DNA of 64,000 nt from JAGQPD01 sp020426865 (GTDB lineage Bacteria; Planctomycetota; Planctomycetia; Pirellulales; Pirellulaceae): positions 248,001-312,000 of the forward strand of contig JAWKTN010000006.1 of NCBI GenBank assembly GCA_041399065.1, in the 5' to 3' direction. Of the stretch, positions 61,795 through 64,000 are shown piece after piece. The notes under the pieces were generated by a model that was not told where the DNA came from, ran no database searches, and saw only the letters and a list, made by a program, of their open reading frames with translations. Made by a program: the position numbers and the translations under genes. Numbering within the stretch: position 1 is the stretch's first letter; each line of letters opens with the position of its first letter.

Positions 61795-64000
61795 ATGCGT
61801 CGCACCAACGAAGTTGGTCAACGGAGCCGCCACCCGTCGATGGAACTGTTCGAGGATCGGCGAGTATTCACCGCCGACCTGCTGGGCGCGCTCGATAGCA
61901 ACCAACTTGGGCTGTCGTCCGACGAACAGGACATCGCACAGCTGCAGGCCATCCTCAGCCAGTTTCAACAGACGACTAACTATACAAATGTACACTCATC
62001 GTTTGGGTTGACGGGGGCCGGGCAGACCGTGGTGGTCATTGATTCGGGGATCGCCTACGACCACCCGGCACTCGGCGGGGGACTGGGAGCTGAATACCGG
62101 GTTGTGGCGGGGTGGGATTTTGCCGAAAACGACGCGAACCCCTTTGATGACGCACCCGCCGGGTTTCACGGTACGCATGTCGCAGGGATCATCGGTAGCA
62201 GTGACGGTCGTTACACGGGGTTGGCGCCGGACGTGGACCTTGTGGCGCTGCGGGTCTTCAACGACCAAGGGCAGGGAGATTTTTCGCGAATTGAACAGGC
62301 GTTGCGCTGGGTCCACAACCATCGTGACGCGTTCGAATTCCCTGTGACGACGGTGAACATGTCGATCGGTTCCAATTGGTACAGTCACAATGTTCCGGCT
62401 TGGTCAACGATCGAAGACGAGTTGCGATTACTCAAAGAGGATGGGATCTTTGTTGCGGTCGCGGCGGGCAATTCGTTCGACGCCGAGAAGGGAGTGGGAT
62501 TGAGTTATCCTGCCGCCAGCCCGCACGTCGTACCGGTGGCCAGTGCCGATGCGACCGGTGCGATGAGTATCTTCAGTCAACGCAGCGACCGGGTGTTGGT
62601 CGCTCCCGGCGAGAACATCGTCAGTACGGGTGTGGACTACCTGTTTGATTTCAATGGACGAACAGACGATTTTGTGTCATCCAGTGGTACGAGCATGGCC
62701 TCGCCGTTCGTTGCTGGCGCGAGCGTCCTGCTACGTCAGGCGATGGAGTTGATGGGATGGCAGGACATTACGCAAGACACCCTCTACGAATATTTTGTTG
62801 ATACCGCATCACCGATTCATGACAGCATCACGAATGCCGAGTATTGGGGGATCGACCTGACAAACGCCTTCGACACGTTATTGGCTGACGATTTCGGTGG
62901 CGACTCCCTAGACGGACACGCACTGGGTACTATCGAAGGCGAGATGACCCAACGAGGTACGATCACCCGGGTGGACGACCACGACGTGTTTACTTTTGTC
63001 GCCCCATCCACGGGGACGGTCGAAGTTTCCGTTGCTGCCGTTACAGGAAGCACGGGGTTTCTCCTTTCTGACGGTGGCGGCGCGATGGCGGAGTCGTTGA
63101 GTTACGCCGTGCAGTCGGGCCACACGTATAGCGTGGACGTTTGTGGTACCGGTTCCATTGGCACCTATGACGTGACGTTGAGTTGGACACCAAGTGACCG
63201 CACGAGTGTGCCAGCCATCGATCTGGGGCGTGTCGACTTGTTGCAATGGCAATGGAATGGTGGGGATGCCGAGCAGACGTTCGTCTTTGAAGCTGCCCAC
63301 GACGGTTGGGCCACCTGGCAGGGGATCGTGGCGGATGCCGGCCAGCGTGTGGATTGGGAGTGCTACGACGAATGGGGAACGCTGTTGGCCGCGGGGCGAT
63401 CGAATTCATTGGGACGCTTTGATGCCACCTACGACGTCGTCGCGGGGCAGCAATACACAATGCGGTTGACCGGCGATGTCGGGCCGGTCGACATGCAGCT
63501 ATGCAACCTGCTGTCGGTGGTCGGTGAGGATGTCCTGATTTGGGGCACGAGTAACGACGATACGTTGTACTTCCAGCCAGCGCCGAGCGGCACGTCGGTG
63601 GGGACCCATCGCATCGTCGTCGATGGAATGGCCTACCGTTTTTCGGCAGATCAACCATGGCAGTTCCGTTTTCAAGCCGGGATTGGGCACGACGAAGTCA
63701 TTCTGCTTGGGTCGGCACGTCAGGAGCAAGCGACGATATTCGGCGGCGGTGCAACCTTGGTTGGCGAGAGTGTGACGGGAGCTCAATTCTCGGTGTCGGT
63801 CGGACAAATCGAGCGCGTGGCAATTCGCAGTGGCGGCGGGGACGATCGACTTTCGATGATCGGCAGCGACGGCAACGAAGCGGTGGCTCTGCGGCAGGGA
63901 CGCGCCTTTGCCACCTTTGCGGGGTTTACCGCGACTGCTCGCGGCTTCACCCGCGTCGAAGTTGACCTGGGCGCTGGGGAAGGTGACTCGGTCGTCATGC
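61795..64000 (+). CDS. Exported subtilisin-like serine protease (3' end outside window)
   Basis: Open from ATG 61795 to the window edge (735 codons). The N-terminal SMELFEDRRVF resembles the planctomycete LExRxL motif seen near the start of many very large secreted proteins. The peptidase S8 domain has the full triad: D83 (VVVIDSGIAYDHP), H125 (GFHGTHVAG) and S300 (SGTSMASPFVAG), with the oxyanion Asn in VAAGNS. The later part (about 380-735) has two or three beta-sandwich modules of the pre-peptidase C-terminal type (EGEMTQRGTITRVDDHDVFT, TYSVDVCGTGSIGTYDVTLS). The rest of the chain, possibly calcium-binding or adhesive repeats, lies outside the window. It is divergently transcribed from the methyltransferase-like gene. 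Confidence 0.93.
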   Translation, partial: MRRTNEVGQRSRHPSMELFEDRRVFTADLLGALDSNQLGLSSDEQDIAQLQAILSQFQQTTNYTNVHSSFGLTGAGQTVVVIDSGIAYDHPALGGGLGAEYRVVAGWDFAENDANPFDDAPAGFHGTHVAGIIGSSDGRYTGLAPDVDLVALRVFNDQGQGDFSRIEQALRWVHNHRDAFEFPVTTVNMSIGSNWYSHNVPAWSTIEDELRLLKEDGIFVAVAAGNSFDAEKGVGLSYPAASPHVVPVASADATGAMSIFSQRSDRVLVAPGENIVSTGVDYLFDFNGRTDDFVSSSGTSMASPFVAGASVLLRQAMELMGWQDITQDTLYEYFVDTASPIHDSITNAEYWGIDLTNAFDTLLADDFGGDSLDGHALGTIEGEMTQRGTITRVDDHDVFTFVAPSTGTVEVSVAAVTGSTGFLLSDGGGAMAESLSYAVQSGHTYSVDVCGTGSIGTYDVTLSWTPSDRTSVPAIDLGRVDLLQWQWNGGDAEQTFVFEAAHDGWATWQGIVADAGQRVDWECYDEWGTLLAAGRSNSLGRFDATYDVVAGQQYTMRLTGDVGPVDMQLCNLLSVVGEDVLIWGTSNDDTLYFQPAPSGTSVGTHRIVVDGMAYRFSADQPWQFRFQAGIGHDEVILLGSARQEQATIFGGGATLVGESVTGAQFSVSVGQIERVAIRSGGGDDRLSMIGSDGNEAVALRQGRAFATFAGFTATARGFTRVEVDLGAGEGDSVVM

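Noticed and set aside
61459..61995. Minus-strand frame of 178 codons in the divergent gap
   Set aside because: It extends antisense into the start and signal region of the protease gene and has no family resemblance.

Overview
The window looks like chromosomal DNA of a planctomycete, most likely Pirellulaceae. The evidence is taxon-typical content: a DUF1559 pseudopilin-like protein beside a small lipoprotein, dockerin-type repeats joined to PEP-CTERM sorting tails, two Ser/Thr protein kinases (one with TPR-like repeats), an ECF sigma factor next to a YfbK-like protein, a fused aroD-aroE gene and a second EF-G. Base composition is fairly even and moderately GC-rich. I see no integrase, transposase, phage gene, CRISPR array, rRNA or tRNA, so this reads as a stable chromosomal segment, not an island.

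Layout: 1-1795 (-) an ECF sigma factor and a partial vWA-type membrane protein. 2101-5878 (-) an LD-carboxypeptidase preceded by two translationally coupled membrane proteins that share an unrecognised repeated domain. 6067-7923 (-) deoC, a purine nucleoside phosphorylase and a tiny overlapping reading frame (nucleoside salvage). 8399-15519 (+) rpsO-pnp, a soluble histidine kinase with an NtrC-type regulator, and mutL. 15626-21195 (+) the aroDE fusion, aroK, a prepilin peptidase, an OmpA-like lipoprotein and an unknown membrane protein. 21232-32633 (-) an exported-protein block: two unknown proteins, then a compact six-gene run (small lipoprotein, DUF1559 protein, three PEP-CTERM/dockerin proteins, a giant PQQ propeller with a methyltransferase-like insert). 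32825-34432 (-) a TPR-sulfotransferase. 34465-38244 (+) an exported EEP-fold hydrolase with dockerin and PEP-CTERM, overlapping a Rieske oxygenase and an FAD oxidoreductase. 38383-45598 (+) hisH, hisA, EF-G-like, fatty-acid desaturase, cysE, RNase D. 45839-51863 (+) a kinase-TPR protein and a TonB-dependent receptor. 51879-61344 mixed: DUF11 protein, TPR protein, PSP1-like protein with a cysteine-rich tail, bioB, leuD, leuC, a second kinase and a methyltransferase-like protein. 61795-end (+) an exported subtilisin-like protease cut by the window edge.

How the parts work together: most genes are housekeeping (RNA turnover, mismatch repair; shikimate, His, Leu, Cys and biotin synthesis). The distinctive part is the cell-surface programme. 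Four proteins combine an export signal, dockerin-like calcium-binding repeats and a PEP-CTERM tail. Starts were moved from the longest frame wherever a Shine-Dalgarno sequence, a neighbouring stop codon or family length argued for it, notably for the LD-carboxypeptidase, the nucleoside phosphorylase, pnp, the PQQ protein, leuC, leuD and the EF-G-like gene. The least explained items are the repeated YRG-domain gene pair, the six-gene surface operon with its palindromic leader, and the PSP1-like protein with a six-cysteine tail.
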